In this document: positions 46,513 to 57,887 of the stretch, piece by piece | How the letters are laid out: each line of letters begins with the position of its first letter | Position numbering within the stretch: the stretch's first letter is position 1 | Source: Henckelia pumila | Taxonomy: Eukaryota; Streptophyta; Magnoliopsida; Lamiales; Gesneriaceae | DNA: 64,000 nucleotides | Direction: 5' to 3' | Assembly: GCF_033568475.1 (NCBI RefSeq) | Contig: NC_133120.1 | Span: forward strand, 25,711,425 to 25,775,424 | The notes under the pieces: generated by a model | Database searches by the model: none | Told to the model about the DNA's origin: nothing | What the model saw: only the letters and a program-made list of their open reading frames with translations | Position numbers and translations under genes: made by a program

Positions 46513-46640
46513 ATAAAATCATATTTTATATATAAAATCACATTTCACATATAAAATCATATTTTATCTCCATATCAAATAAAATCATATTTTATCTATA
46601 AAATCCAATTTTACAAATAAAATCATATTTTATCTAATAT
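46513..46640 (-). repeat. AT-rich hairpin array in the F1 leader
   Basis: Units ATAAAAT-CAT-ATTTTAT or close variants start at 46513, 46532, 46551, 46579, 46598 and 46617. The steps are 19, 19, 28, 19, 19, the same pattern as in C. Four are perfect 7-bp inverted repeats with a 3-base loop; the units at 46532 and 46598 are degenerate. Confidence 0.78.
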
Positions 46641-46879
46641 ATCATAAGATCATATCTTATCATCAATTGTACCAAAATAATTGATTTCAAAATTCAATTT
46701 ACGGATAAAATATTAAAATTTTCCAAAAATTCAAATTTATTCAAAATCAATTTTAAAATTTACGGACTCGAACAATTCGATCCGAAATCTCGTGAACCAA
46801 TCAAAAACAATTTTTGACCGGACCAAAAATAAAATTTTAAATATTAAAATTAATAAAAAATTAAAAATTAATTTTTCCC

Positions 46880-47247
46880 GCGGGCCACCCGGGACACTCC
46901 CGGGTTGGCCCGCACCCGGGGCGCGGGCCGGGGGCAGCCCGGCTGCCCCCTTAGGGCGGCGCCGTGCGCTGCCCTGGGCGGCGCCGAGCGCCGCCCTGCG
47001 CAGCGCCCAGCGCTGCGCTGGGCGGCGCCGAGCGCCGCCCCTGGGCAGCGCCGAGCGCTGCCCTGCGCAGCGCCCAGTGCTGCGCTGGGCAGCGCACAGC
47101 GCTGCCCTGGGCGGCGCCGTGCGCCGCCCTGGGCGGCGACGGTCGCCGCCTTGGGCGGCGCTGTGCGCCCCCTTTGGGCGGCGCCGTGCGCCGCCCGGGG
47201 CAGCAACAATTGCTGCCCCACCGGGCAGCGATCCAATCGCTGCCCGG
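46880..47247 (-). repeat. GC-rich array of perfect hairpins in the F1 leader
   Basis: Fourteen consecutive hairpins start at 46930, 46954, 46976, 46998, 47020, 47043, 47065, 47087, 47109, 47131, 47153, 47176, 47197 and 47221, mostly 22 bases apart. Each is a 9-12 bp arm, a 3-base loop and the matching arm. Ten are perfect. Arm types include GGGCGGCGC, GGGCAGCGC, GCGCAGCGC, GGGGCAGCAA and CCGGGCAGCGAT, each paired with its exact complement, so the two arms change together. A larger bulged hairpin (46880-46913) precedes them. Long frames through the block are compositional. It lies just inside the primer site; its function is unknown. Confidence 0.9.
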
Positions 47248-47360
47248 GTTTTGCCCCGAAAAAATTTTTTTTTTTTTTTATTAAAAATATTTATTTTGTT
47301 TCATAAACCGAGACTCAAAAATTTTGTACAATTGATTAATTCAATCGATTGATCTGAGCA

Positions 47361-47378
47361 ACCTGGCTCTGATACCAC
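47361..47378 (-). other. Primer-binding site of element F1
   Basis: The minus strand reads GTGGTATCAGAGCCAGGT directly after the 5' LTR, the same initiator methionine tRNA site as in C. Confidence 0.92.
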
Positions 47379-49242
47379 TGTTGGAAAACTGGCGAGTTCC
47401 CAGACCAATTACGATTGATACCCGGTGCAGCGGAAGTTTAAAAATTTTTCATGGAACGTTTCCATGGTATGGGTATCAACCGTTCATCGATTGAATTACG
47501 TGTGTGTAAAATTTAAATAACAATTAAATAAATTTTACCTCAAATCTCGCAACGAGATTAATGGACACCAACAGAACAATTCTGCTCTTGTTGTCTCTCC
47601 CTGGAACCGATGAACGCCTTCAATCAGGTCCACGAACAGAGGTTTAATCCCTCTGATAGATTGCACTAGAAAATCTATCAGAAGTTTTCTGCGAAGAGAA
47701 TACACGAATTTGATTCGTTATTCCTTACTGCGATTCAAAATCACAGACCGGAATTTTCTCTGACAGAGTAGGGAGGGGGCGGCCAAAGAACGTTTTGAGA
47801 GGCTAGGGTTTTCGAAAAATTGCTCTCAAAAATAATGACCTGTTGTGTGTAATTTCTGTACTGAAATAACTTATTTATAATGCAGGCCACTAACACCTTA
47901 GGGCCCATTAGTCATAAGCTGGGGCCCGACAAGCAAAGCCCGCTCGTTCAGAAATTAATATAAAATTCATCGTGACTCCGATTGATGAAACGATTTCACC
48001 AATGTGCACAGAAACCATTTCTGCACGTTTTAAAGTCAAAATAAATTTTCCTGAATCCGAATTCAGTGGTTTCCAAAAATGTCCATCCCTATGTCATTTT
48101 AGGAAATCCTACTCCCTTACTCTTATTTTAAGAAGTCCAACTCCTTAGTTCATTAAATTTAACTCTTTAAATTTAACTATCTCAACGGGGATTAAAACTC
48201 CATTACACTGTGTGACCCTCAATGGTTCAGGGATACAGCTAGCCGTGGGCTCACAACTCCTTGTGACTCGGAACAACACTTTCCGACTTGCCCAACGAAT
48301 CATGGTAAAGCGCCTAGCAACATCGCCCCATGATTCCCTAGGTATCACTGATAGTGCCTACAAGAACCAGTAGATTTTGGTTAACGTACAGTACGGTCCC
48401 TTCATCCATATATCCCGATCGAATCAACAACCATTGGTATATCGAGAGTCGCTCAAGATTCGATAACTATGCAATGCATCTTGAAGATCAAATTAGTGAC
48501 ATCGCATGTGCTACTAAGAAACCATTTCTTAAATCACATCAAGTACTCTGGCCAGAGATTTGTCACACTAATATCTCCTCAGATCGCATAGGATATCCAC
48601 ACTCGCAAGTATGTGGTGAATCCTTGACAACAATGCATTGACTCCTATATGTGTCGTAACTGTACCCAATCTCGACACCTGATGACCCCCTCAGAGTCGG
48701 TAAACGAGTCAAAGCACAGTACTAGCATATAGAGTCTCCATGATGTTTCAAGTCGTAAGGACTAATGGTGTACAACCAAAACCGCGGACTTTATCCACTC
48801 GATAAGTGATAACCACTTGGAAAGTCCGGATAGGGTAGTTCGACTATTCATCCTATGAATATCCATTTGCATGCTTCGAACATCTCCATGTTCCCTACCA
48901 ATGAAACGTGGTACTCCGCATCGCAAATGCTAGTCTCAAACTCGAGCGACCCTTATCCTTATTATCGGACGGCTCAATCGACTAGGAACGGTTTTAGAAT
49001 ATACAGTGACTATAAGATGTATTTCATGATAGACATCTCCATGTTCTACCACATCTTACATACACTATAGTATATTCAAGGTCTTTATCAAAACAACAAT
49101 AGTATATCACAATATAACAATATGAAGTAATATAAAGTCATTGCCATAAAAGTGTAAATAATATTAAACAAAAGATTGTTTATACAAAGAGTCAACAAAG
49201 CCCATAGCCACACAGTTGGCTCACTGGGCACCCACTCTTACA
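47379..49242 (-). repeat. Element F1 5' LTR
   Basis: 1864 bases, the promoter copy of the F1 LTR. The minus-strand TATA box TATAAATA lies at 47872-47879, at the same place as in C. Confidence 0.97.
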
Positions 49243-49247
49243 AAAGA

Positions 49248-50347
49248 ATCCGAGAATTCGATCACGTATCATGAAGTCTAAATATCTGGAAATGATTCGA
49301 ATTCAATGTTATAATTAACTCAGAAAACTTTAAACACCACAAGAAAAAAGGAAAAGCTGGAAAAATCGAACCAAGCCCTGTAAAAAAAATCTGAAGCAAG
49401 AATTTGAACACGAGCTGTGAAGAAAATCCGCGAAATAACCGAACTACATGCTTATGAACAGCTACCAACCAAATGTAACACATAAATTTGAAAATCACAG
49501 CAACAATTCGAGCCAAGAAAATATGAACGATTTTCTGAGAAAAAATAGCATCGTAGAACAGGCATTTCTCGAATCAGGGCAAAACAAATCGAGAATGAAT
49601 TTCAAAACTTCCTGAAAAATGCAACATACTAACTAATATAATCCACATAGTGAAGAATGAAACCAACATCCTTGCCTAGCTATAAAATTCCAAATGGAAA
49701 GCTCTGAGATTTTCAAACAAGCACAAATGTCCGAAGGGCTTGCTGTCGTGAGTTGCTAGGAGGTAGAGTCGATTGAATGAGCTGGAAATAAGCTAAAAAG
49801 AAGATGAACCAGCTCGCCCCATTGCTTGGAGTGAATCACCAAAGGAAAAAAAATGAAGATGGATGAGCTAAGAGAAGAAGAGAATCGAAGTCGTGGCCTC
49901 CATGAAACAGGGGAAAAAATCTAGGCTATGTTGTGTGTGTGTTGTGCGTGTGGTGTGAGTTTTGTGTGTGGCTAGGATTAAATCTTGATTTCAAGTGCTA
50001 GATTAGGTAACCCTAGAAAAATGGAAGTGTTAAGAAATTTAGGGAAAAGTGCTATACACTAAAAAATGTCAAACCAATAAAGAAATTAGGACTAAAATTT
50101 AAATCGCACTAAATAAATAAATAAAAAAATGCAAGCTTAAAAATCCAAATTTAAAATATTAAAATTGATTTTACTAGTCCAGGAATTAAAATGTTAATCT
50201 ACGCAAAAAGTCAAAATAATAAATTCTAATGCGCGAAAGATTATAATATTTAGCCAATTAATCACAGAAAATTAAAATAATTAAAATAATAAATATTAAA
50301 GACTAATTTAAGCATGAAAATTAAATTAAAAATTTTTAGGCGTCACA
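49248..50347 (-). repeat. Element D 3' LTR, proximal part
   Basis: Resumes D's LTR after F1 and ends at the TGTGACGCCTA start (minus strand). It has no recognisable gene; a frame at 49262-49516 lies in LTR sequence. A D polypurine tract (GGGAGGGAGG on the minus strand) lies at 50351-50362. Confidence 0.9.
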
Positions 50348-50384
50348 ATTCCTCCCTCCCTAATATGGAATTTCGTCCTCGAAA

Positions 50385-53300
50385 TTAAGACTTACCAAAG
50401 AGTTCTGGGTAACGAGTCCTAATATCTGCCTCTGCTTCCCAAGTGGCCTCTTCCTCTGAATGGTTCTGCCATCTCACTTTGATCATAGGAATCGACTTGT
50501 TACGGAGTCTCATTTCCTGTCGATCCAAAACCTGGGTGGGCCTCTCCTCATACGTCATGTGAGGAGATAACTGAAGAGGTTCCATGCTAAGCACATGGGA
50601 CAGATTCGAGACGTACTTCCTCAGCATCGATACGTGGAAGACGTTATGAACTCCATCAAGGTTAGGAGGCAAGGCCACCCTATAAGTAAATTTTCCTACT
50701 CTTTCCAATATCTCGAAGGGTCCTATGAATCTCGGTGCTAATTTCCCTTTCATCCCAAATCTCATTACACCCTTCATAGGAGCTACTCGGACAAACACAT
50801 GATCTCCCACCGAGAACTCCAAGTCTCTCATCCTATGGTCAGCATAACTCTTCTGCCTACTCTATGCAGTCCTCATCCTATCGCGGATCTTGGCTACAAC
50901 CTCGGCAGTCTGCTGAATAATCTTGGGTCCTAACTCTGACCTCTCACCAATCTCGGTCCATAACACCGTTGATCTACACGGTCTCCCATAGAGTGCCTCG
51001 TAAGGCGCCATACCAATGGTGGCCTGATATCTATTGTTATAAGCAAATTCCACCAATGGTAACCTCGACTCCCAACTATCATGGAAGTCAATAACACAGG
51101 CCCTCAGAAGATCCTCTAGAATCTGAATCACTCTCTCGGACTGTCCATCCGTCTGTGGGTGAAAGGCAGTGCTAAACATAAGCTTCGTCCCCAAAGCTGA
51201 GTGGAGACTCTTCCAAAAATACGAAGTAAACCATGGATCTCTATCAGATACTATGGAAATAGGGATACCATGTAGTCTGACTATCTCCCGGATATACAAA
51301 TCTGCATACTGAGTCATAGAGAAATTCGTCCTTACTGGCAAAAAGTGCGCTGACTTAGTAAGACGGTCGACGATAACCCAAATAGCATTCGAACCTCTCA
51401 CAGTCCTCGGCAAGCCAACAACGAAGTCCATGGTAATGTTCTCCCATTTCCACTCGGTAATAGGGAGTGGCTTAAGCAACCCTGCAGGTCTCTGATGTTC
51501 TGCTTTGACCTGCTGACATGTCAGACATTCTGACACAAATCGGGCGATATCACGCTTCATGCCTGGCCACCAATATAACTGCTGAAGGTCCCGATACATC
51601 TTCGTACTGCCTGGGTGGATAGAGTAGGGCAATGTATGTGCCTCTTCCATGATAGTAACTCGCAGAGAATCACCTGTGGGAACCCAATGTCTACCTCTGA
51701 ACCTCACGATCCCGTCTACTACCAAATACAGGTCACTGCCTCTCTCGTCGGCTCTTTGTCTCCACTTACTCAACTGCTCATCAACAGCTTGAGCAACTTT
51801 GATACGTTCAAATAAAGTAGTCTGCACCGTCAAAGCTGACAATCTCGGAGCTCTACCCTTGGCATAGAACTCCAGCCCAAATCTCTGAATCTCATCCTGC
51901 AACGGTCTAGACACTGTCAAAGAGGCAATCACTGCTGTCTTTCTACTCAACGCATCTGCGATGGCATTAGCCTTACCCAGATGGTAACTAATGTCGCAGT
52001 CATATTCTTTCACCAACTCTAACCATCTACGTTGCCTCATGTTCAACTCCTTCTGGGTGAAGAAGTATTTGAGGCTTTTATGGTCGGTGAATATCTTACA
52101 CTTATCTCCATAGAGGTAGTGCCTCCAAATCTTGAGTGCAAAAATCACAGCTGCTAACTCTAAATCATGAGTAAGTTAGTTCTTCTCATGCTCCTTCAAC
52201 TGCCTAGAAGCATAAGCAATGACTCTATCTTGCTGCATAAGCACTGCCCCAAGTCCCAACTTGGAAGCATCGGAGTAAACCACGAAATCTCCTGATGGCA
52301 TGGCTAACAATGGTGCCGATGTAAGTGCCTCTTTCAACACATCAAAGCTCTCTTAGCACTTCGGGCTCCAAACAAACTTAGCATTCTTCTTGGTCAATGT
52401 TGTCAAGGGCACAGCAATTGACGAAAAGCCCTTGATAAATTTCCTATAGTAACCGGCCAATCCGAGAAAACTGCGAATCTCCGATGCATTTCTAGGTATA
52501 GACCACTCCTTCACTGCTTGAACCTTGGAAGGATCCACTTCTACTCCACTTTTGGAAATAATATGGCCCAAGAATGCTACTTTGTCCAACCAAAACTCAC
52601 ATTTCTCAAACTTGGCAAACAACTTTTGCTCTCGGAGTACCTCAAGAACTGTCTTCAAATGCTGCGAATGCTCCTCTCTATCCTTCAAGTAAATAATAAT
52701 GTCATCAATGAAAGCGATGAAAAACTGGTCCAAGTACGGCTGGAACACGCGGTTCATAAGATCCATGAAGACCGCGGGCGCGTTCGTCATTCCAAACGGC
52801 ATCACAAGGAACTCGTAGTGGCCATAACGAGTCCTAAATGTTGTCTTGAACACATCTGACTCCTTCACCTTCAACTGGTGGTAACCGGAACAAAGATCAA
52901 TCTTCAAAAATACAGAGGCTCCTCGCAACTGATCAAAGAGATCCTAAATTCTAGGAAGCGGGTACTTTTTCTTCACCGTCACTCCATTCAGCCGTCGGTA
53001 ATCAATGCACAACCTTAGGCTTCCGTCCTTCTTTTTCACAAAGAGGAATGGTGCGCCCCACGGAGAAAAACTAGGGCGTATGAATCCCTTAACAAGAAAC
53101 TCTTGAATCTGCTCTTTCAGTTCTTTCATTTCCATAAGAGCCAATCTATATGGTGCCTTAGAAATTGGAACAGTATCCGGTACCAAGTCGATAGAGAACT
53201 CGACTTCTCTATCAGGAGGAATACCTGCAACATCGCCTGGAAACACATCCTCAAAATCTCTGACAATGTCCACATCTGAAATATCTGGACGTGCTGGCAA

Positions 53301-53758
53301 CTCTGTCAAAGATACACTGGCTAAGAATGCCTCACATCCATCATGCACCAACTACTTAGCTTGCATGAAAGATATAATCTGAGTCCTCTTTGAACTCCTA
53401 GTAGCCTCGAACCAGAATGGTTCCTCTCCCTCCGGTCTGACCATCACTGATCGCTGCTGAAAATCAATCACCACAGCGTTCTTCGTCATCCAGTCCATCC
53501 CAAGTATCAAGTCGAACTCAGGCATGGGCAACACTATCAGATCGGCACTCACTGGTTGCCCTTGCAACAAGAGCTCAATATTCTTCACTATATTCCTCGT
53601 GGACAACTCTTCCCCTGATGGGATGGTCACTGTGAATCCTCTAAACAGCTCTTCACACTCAATACCCCTTTTGCGGGTAAAAGCCTCCGAAATGAAGGAA
53701 TGTGTAACCCACGAGTCTAACAAGGCTCTAGTGGCCACACCGGCTACTAAAATTCTGC
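50385..53758 (-). pseudogene. Element D protease, RT, RNase H and integrase
   Basis: Same pol as B but without its internal duplication. The protease active site reads L-L-D-S-W-V, breaking the usual D-S-G-A. RT shows [15 protein letters not shown] and a catalytic region [14 protein letters not shown] with changes. Integrase has [22 protein letters not shown] and [12 protein letters not shown]. Stops lie near 53352 (protease/RT), 52945, 52352 (the TAA shared with B), 52180 and 50845. The C-terminal RWQNHSEEEATWEAE tail resembles Tekay/Del elements. It is not functional as it stands. Confidence 0.94.
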
Positions 53759-53993
53759 CTGCATTAAAGGTGATTACTACCACGAAAAGATTGAAAACAA
53801 ACAATACTAGTCCTACTTAGGTTCATTCTAAGTCATCGAATTCCCAAAAATCAAAATTATTCATGCCAATACAGATGACTAACACGAAGCATGCTACCTA
53901 ATAAGTTCACATTCCCAATAAGAAAAGCTCATAATCAAAAATTGCATCTACAAGTGAATTAAATCACCCTTAATCAAAAGCTCTAAATATTAC
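53759..53993 (-). other. Probable intron between gag and protease of element D
   Basis: 235 bases, donor CAG/GTAATA and acceptor TTTAATGCAG/G on the minus strand, with stops in all relevant frames. As in B, removal would join gag and protease in frame at a split glycine codon. The 2-base length difference from B's intron does not disturb the inferred junction. Confidence 0.6.
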
Positions 53994-54998
53994 CTGTGAT
54001 GAGCGTGGTATCGGGATCAGCCTCCTCGGCCTGTATCACATAGACTCTCCCCTGAGTCAGCATCTTGCGCAACAGGCAATTTGAAACCACGTGTCCTGGC
54101 TTCTTACACCGATAACAGACTCCGGCACCTGCCAGACACTGCCCATTATGGGCATGCTTGCAATCCGGGCAAAAAGGCTTCTCCCCAGTCTTGGGAGAAG
54201 CGGGTCTCTGGGCTTGGTGCCCCTGAGGTCTCTGAGTATGGTGCCCCTGGGGCCTATGGGCCAGATGCCCTTGTGGTCTGAACGGTCCCTGCTGTCTCTG
54301 TGGCCCAGTAAATGGCCTCTTGCCCTGCTGCTGCTGGTGACCCTGATGAGTGAAGGTCCTCTTGCCATGAACCTCGGCACTGATGTCCTTTAAGGACTGC
54401 TCGGACCTCATAGCTTTCCTGACGGCAGCTGCATAATCCATTGGCGCAGCCATCATCACATCCCTACGAATGGTAGGCCTCAGACATGCAACAAAGTGCT
54501 GCAACTTCTCCGCCTCATCATTCCCTATCAATGGCACGAAGTGGCAGCCCCTCTCAAACTTCCGAACAAACTCGGATACAGTCAGATCTCCCTGCCGGAG
54601 ACACATAAACTCCTTCTTCATATGCGCCCTCACCTCAGCCGTAAAGTACTTCTCAAAGAATAGAGTCTTGAATGCTTTCCAAGTCAGTGTGGTGACATCA
54701 ACAGTCTTCTCCACACCCTCAAACCACAAATCGGCGTCATCCTTGAGAAGGAAAATCATACAACGACTCGGTCCGCATCTCCCAACTCCATGTAGCGGAA
54801 AATTGCCTCTAGCGAGCGAATCCAGTCCTCTGCTACCATCGGATCCGTAGTACCAGAGAAATCCTTAGGATCCATCTTCCTGAACTGCTCATAGAGCGCC
54901 TAGGTCTAGCGCTCGGGGCCTTGTCATGCTGCTCTAAGATACGAGCCATGCCGGCTAGCACTTGAGCCCCAACATCAACTGGTGGAGGGGGCGGAGGA
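53994..54998 (-). pseudogene. Element D gag, N-terminus interrupted
   Basis: Capsid and zinc-knuckle gag of the B type. The capsid has LWFEGVEKTVD; a glutamine/proline/histidine-rich stretch is built on repeats of a P-Q-G-H pattern; the knuckle reads CYRCKKPGHVVSNC. A frame change near 54755 separates it from the upstream FRKMDPKDFSGTTDP block. The proline-rich start is cut by LTR H after about the first dozen codons, so the initiator lies beyond the window. Confidence 0.88.
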
Positions 54999-56029
54999 TG
55001 TTGGAAAACTGTGTTCAGATCAATTAGAATTGATACCCGTTGCAGCGGAAGTTTAAAAAATTTATTTTATTAATATGGAACGATTCCATATCTGGGTATC
55101 AAAACTTTCACGATTAAATTTGTGTAAGTAAAATAAATAATCACAATTAAATATTTTACCTTAAAATCTCGAAGCGAGATTATGGACACCAACAGAATTT
55201 AATCTACTCTTGTTGTATATCCCCGGAACTGATTGAACGATCGTTTCTTCAATCAGGTCCACGAATAGAAAACAAAACCCTCTGATTGACTGCACTAGAA
55301 ATCAATCAGAAGTTTGCGTAGACAATAAACAGATATGATCTGTTAATTCAGATTGTAATTTTTCATAAAAATCACAAGCCGAATTTTCTCCGAAAAGGGA
55401 CAAGGATTTTCGAAAAACCCTAAGAAAATAATATGTGTGTGTTCGAAAATTTGATGAATTAATTCTCTTCAATTTTCGAACCCACTACATGTATTTATAG
55501 ATAATTTCTAGTTATAATTGTATCAGAACTCTAACTCCTTAAAGCCCACAATCCATAACTTAAGCCCAACAAGCCAAGCCCGTTGTTATAGAAATTAATA
55601 TAAAATTCATCGTGACTCCGATTGATAAACTGATTTCACCAATGTGCACAGAAACCATTTCTGCATCTTTTAGAGTCAAGATAATTTTCCTGAATCCGAA
55701 TTCAGTGATTTCCAAAAATGCTCATCCCTATGTCATTTTAGGAAATCCCACTCCCTTTAGTTAAGAAGTCCAACTTCTCTTTCATTAAATTTAACTCTTT
55801 AAATTTAACTATCTCTACGGGGTTTTAGTAATCCATTACTTGTGTAACCCTCAATGGTTCAGGAATACAGCTAGCCGTGGGCTCACAACTCCTTGTGACT
55901 CGGAACAACAATTTCCGACTTACCCATCGAATCATGGTAAGAGCGCCTAGCAACATCGCCTCAAGATTCCCTAGGTATTTATGATAGTGCCTGCAAGAAC
56001 CGGTATATTTTGGTTAGCGTACAGTACGG
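54999..56029 (-). mobile_element. Copia LTR H in D gag, first part
   Basis: Begins TGTTGGAAAACTGTGTTC on the plus strand and parallels the solo LTR at 18674 for about 1 kb, including the TTTATAGATAATTT promoter region variant. F2 was inserted at TTAGCGTACAGTACGG, so the rest lies right of the window. Whether it is a solo LTR or the edge of a full element cannot be decided here. The candidate target duplication on the left is GAGGA (54994-54998). Confidence 0.85.
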
Positions 56030-57873
56030 TGTTGGAGAACGCGGCGATCAAATCAATCAGAATTGATACCCGGTGCAGCGGAAGTTTAAAAATTTTATAT
56101 GGAACGATTCCATAATGGGTATCAAAACTTAACGATTAAATTGTGTGTGTAAAAATTAAATAAAAATTATAAATTTTTACCTCCAATCTCGAATCGAGAT
56201 TTTGGACGCCAACAGATTGCTCTGCTCTTGTTGTATATCCCTGGAACTGATGGACGAACTGTTCTTCAATCAGGTCCACGAACGGATATTTAATCCCTCT
56301 GATAGATTGCACTAGAAAATCTATCAGAAGTTTCTACGAAGAGAATTAACGAATTTGATCCGTTAAACCAGACTGTAATTCAAAATTCACAGGCTGGATT
56401 TTCCCGAGTTGAGAGGGAGGGGGGCGGCCACTTTTGAGAGAAAATAACTAGGTTTTCGAAAATTGTGACCTGTTGTGTGTAATTTTTGTACTGCAATAAC
56501 TTATTTATAATGTAGGCCGCTAACAGCTTAGGGCCCATTAGTCATAAGTTCAAGCCCGACAAGCAAAGCCCGCATGTTCAGAAATTAATATAAAATTCAT
56601 CATGACTCCGATTGATAAACCGATTTCACCAATGTGCACAGAAACCATTTCTGCACCTTTTAAAGTCAAGATAAATTTTTCTGAATCCGAATTCAGTGAT
56701 TTCCAAAAATGCCCATCCCTATGTCATTTTAGGAAATCTTACTCCTCTACTCTTAAATAAGAAGTCCAACTTCTTTGTTCATTAAATTTAACTCTTTAAA
56801 TTTAACTATCTCAACGGGGATTAAAAATCCATTACTCTGTGTGACCCTCAATGGTTCAGGGATACAGCTAGCCGTGGGCTCACAACTCCTTGTGACTCGG
56901 AACAACAATTTCCGACTTGCCCATCGAATCATGGTAAGAGCGTCTAGCAACATCGCCCCATGATTCCCTAGGTATCAATGATAGCGCCTGCAAGAACCAA
57001 TAGATTTTGGTTAGCGTACAGTACGGTCCCTTCATCCATATATCCCGATCGAATCAACAACCATTGGTAAATCGAGAGTCGTTCGAGATTCGATAACTAT
57101 GCAATACATCTTGAAGATCAAATAGTGACATCGCATGTGTTACTAAGAAATCATTTCTTAAAACACATCATGTACTCTGGCCAGAGATTCGTCACACTAA
57201 TATCTCCTCAGATCGCATAGGATATCCACACTCGCAAGTATGTGGTGAATCCTTGACAACAAAGCATCGACTCCTATATGTGTTATAACTGTACCCAATC
57301 CCGACACCTGATGACCCCAATAGAGTCGGTAAACGAGTCAAAGCACAGTACTAGCATATAGAGTCTCAATGATGTTTCAAGTAGTAAGGACTAATGGTGT
57401 ACAACCAAAACCGCGGACTTTATCCACTCGATAAGTGATAACCACTTGGAAAGTCCGGATAGGGTAGTTCGATCATTCATCGCATGAATATCCATTTGCA
57501 TGCTTCGAACATCTCTATGTTCCTTACCAATGAAACGTGGTACTCTGCATCGCAAATGCTAGTCTCAAACTCGAGCGATCCTTATCCTTATTATCGGACG
57601 GCTCAATCGACTAGGAACAGTTTAGAATATACAGTGACTATAATATGTGTTTCATGATAGACATCTCCATGTTCTACCACATCTTACATACACTATAGTA
57701 TATTCAAGGTCTTTATCAAAACAACAATAGTATATCACAATATAACAATATGAAGAAAGATAAAGTCATTGCCATTAATAAAAGTGTAAATTATATTAAA
57801 CAAAAGATTGTTTATACAAAGAGTCATCAAAGCCCTTAGCCACAAGTTGGCTCACCGGGAACCTACTCTTTCA
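56030..57873 (-). repeat. Element F2 3' LTR
   Basis: Plus strand begins TGTTGGAGAACGCGG and ends ACCTACTCTTTCA. It is collinear with the C and F1 LTRs but less similar to either than they are to their own partners. A polypurine tract (57874-57887) follows. Confidence 0.93.
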
Positions 57874-57887
57874 ATCTCCCACTTGCC

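Larger units (their letters stand above)
39563..49242 (-). mobile_element. Element F1: complete, apparently intact Ty1/copia retrotransposon
   Basis: 9680 bases with 1864-base LTRs at both ends (39563-41426, 47379-49242), target duplication AAAGA (39558-39562, 49243-49247), primer site, polypurine tract and one uninterrupted gag-pol. Comparing the LTRs by eye, the only difference I found is C versus T near 40436/48242. This indicates a very recent insertion. All catalytic motifs are present. It is the closest candidate here for an active element and a possible helper for C and F2. It lies in the 3' LTR of element D. Confidence 0.97.
37737..54998 (-). mobile_element. Element D: Ty3/gypsy retrotransposon of the B family, 5' end beyond the window
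   Basis: Minus strand, reading gag to integrase from about 54998 to 50385 and then a 2.9-kb 3' LTR (37737-39562 and 49248-50347). The LTR start TGTGACGCCTA and the protein sequence match B. It was hit by copia element F1 in its LTR and by copia LTR H at the start of gag. The upstream gag start, primer site and 5' LTR should lie right of 64000, behind H, F2 and G. Stops in integrase, RNase H, RT and protease make it defective. Confidence 0.9.

Noticed and set aside
46880..47247. Hairpin array as a CRISPR array
   Set aside because: There are no spacers: units are adjacent with single-base gaps, the repeat itself is the hairpin, and the setting is a plant retrotransposon.
46792..47352. Long open frames on both strands across the GC-rich block (also 5672-6023)
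   Set aside because: Stops are scarce simply because the block is nearly all G and C. The predicted proteins are alanine/arginine/proline repeats in every frame and differ between C and F1. The block is explained by hairpin units.
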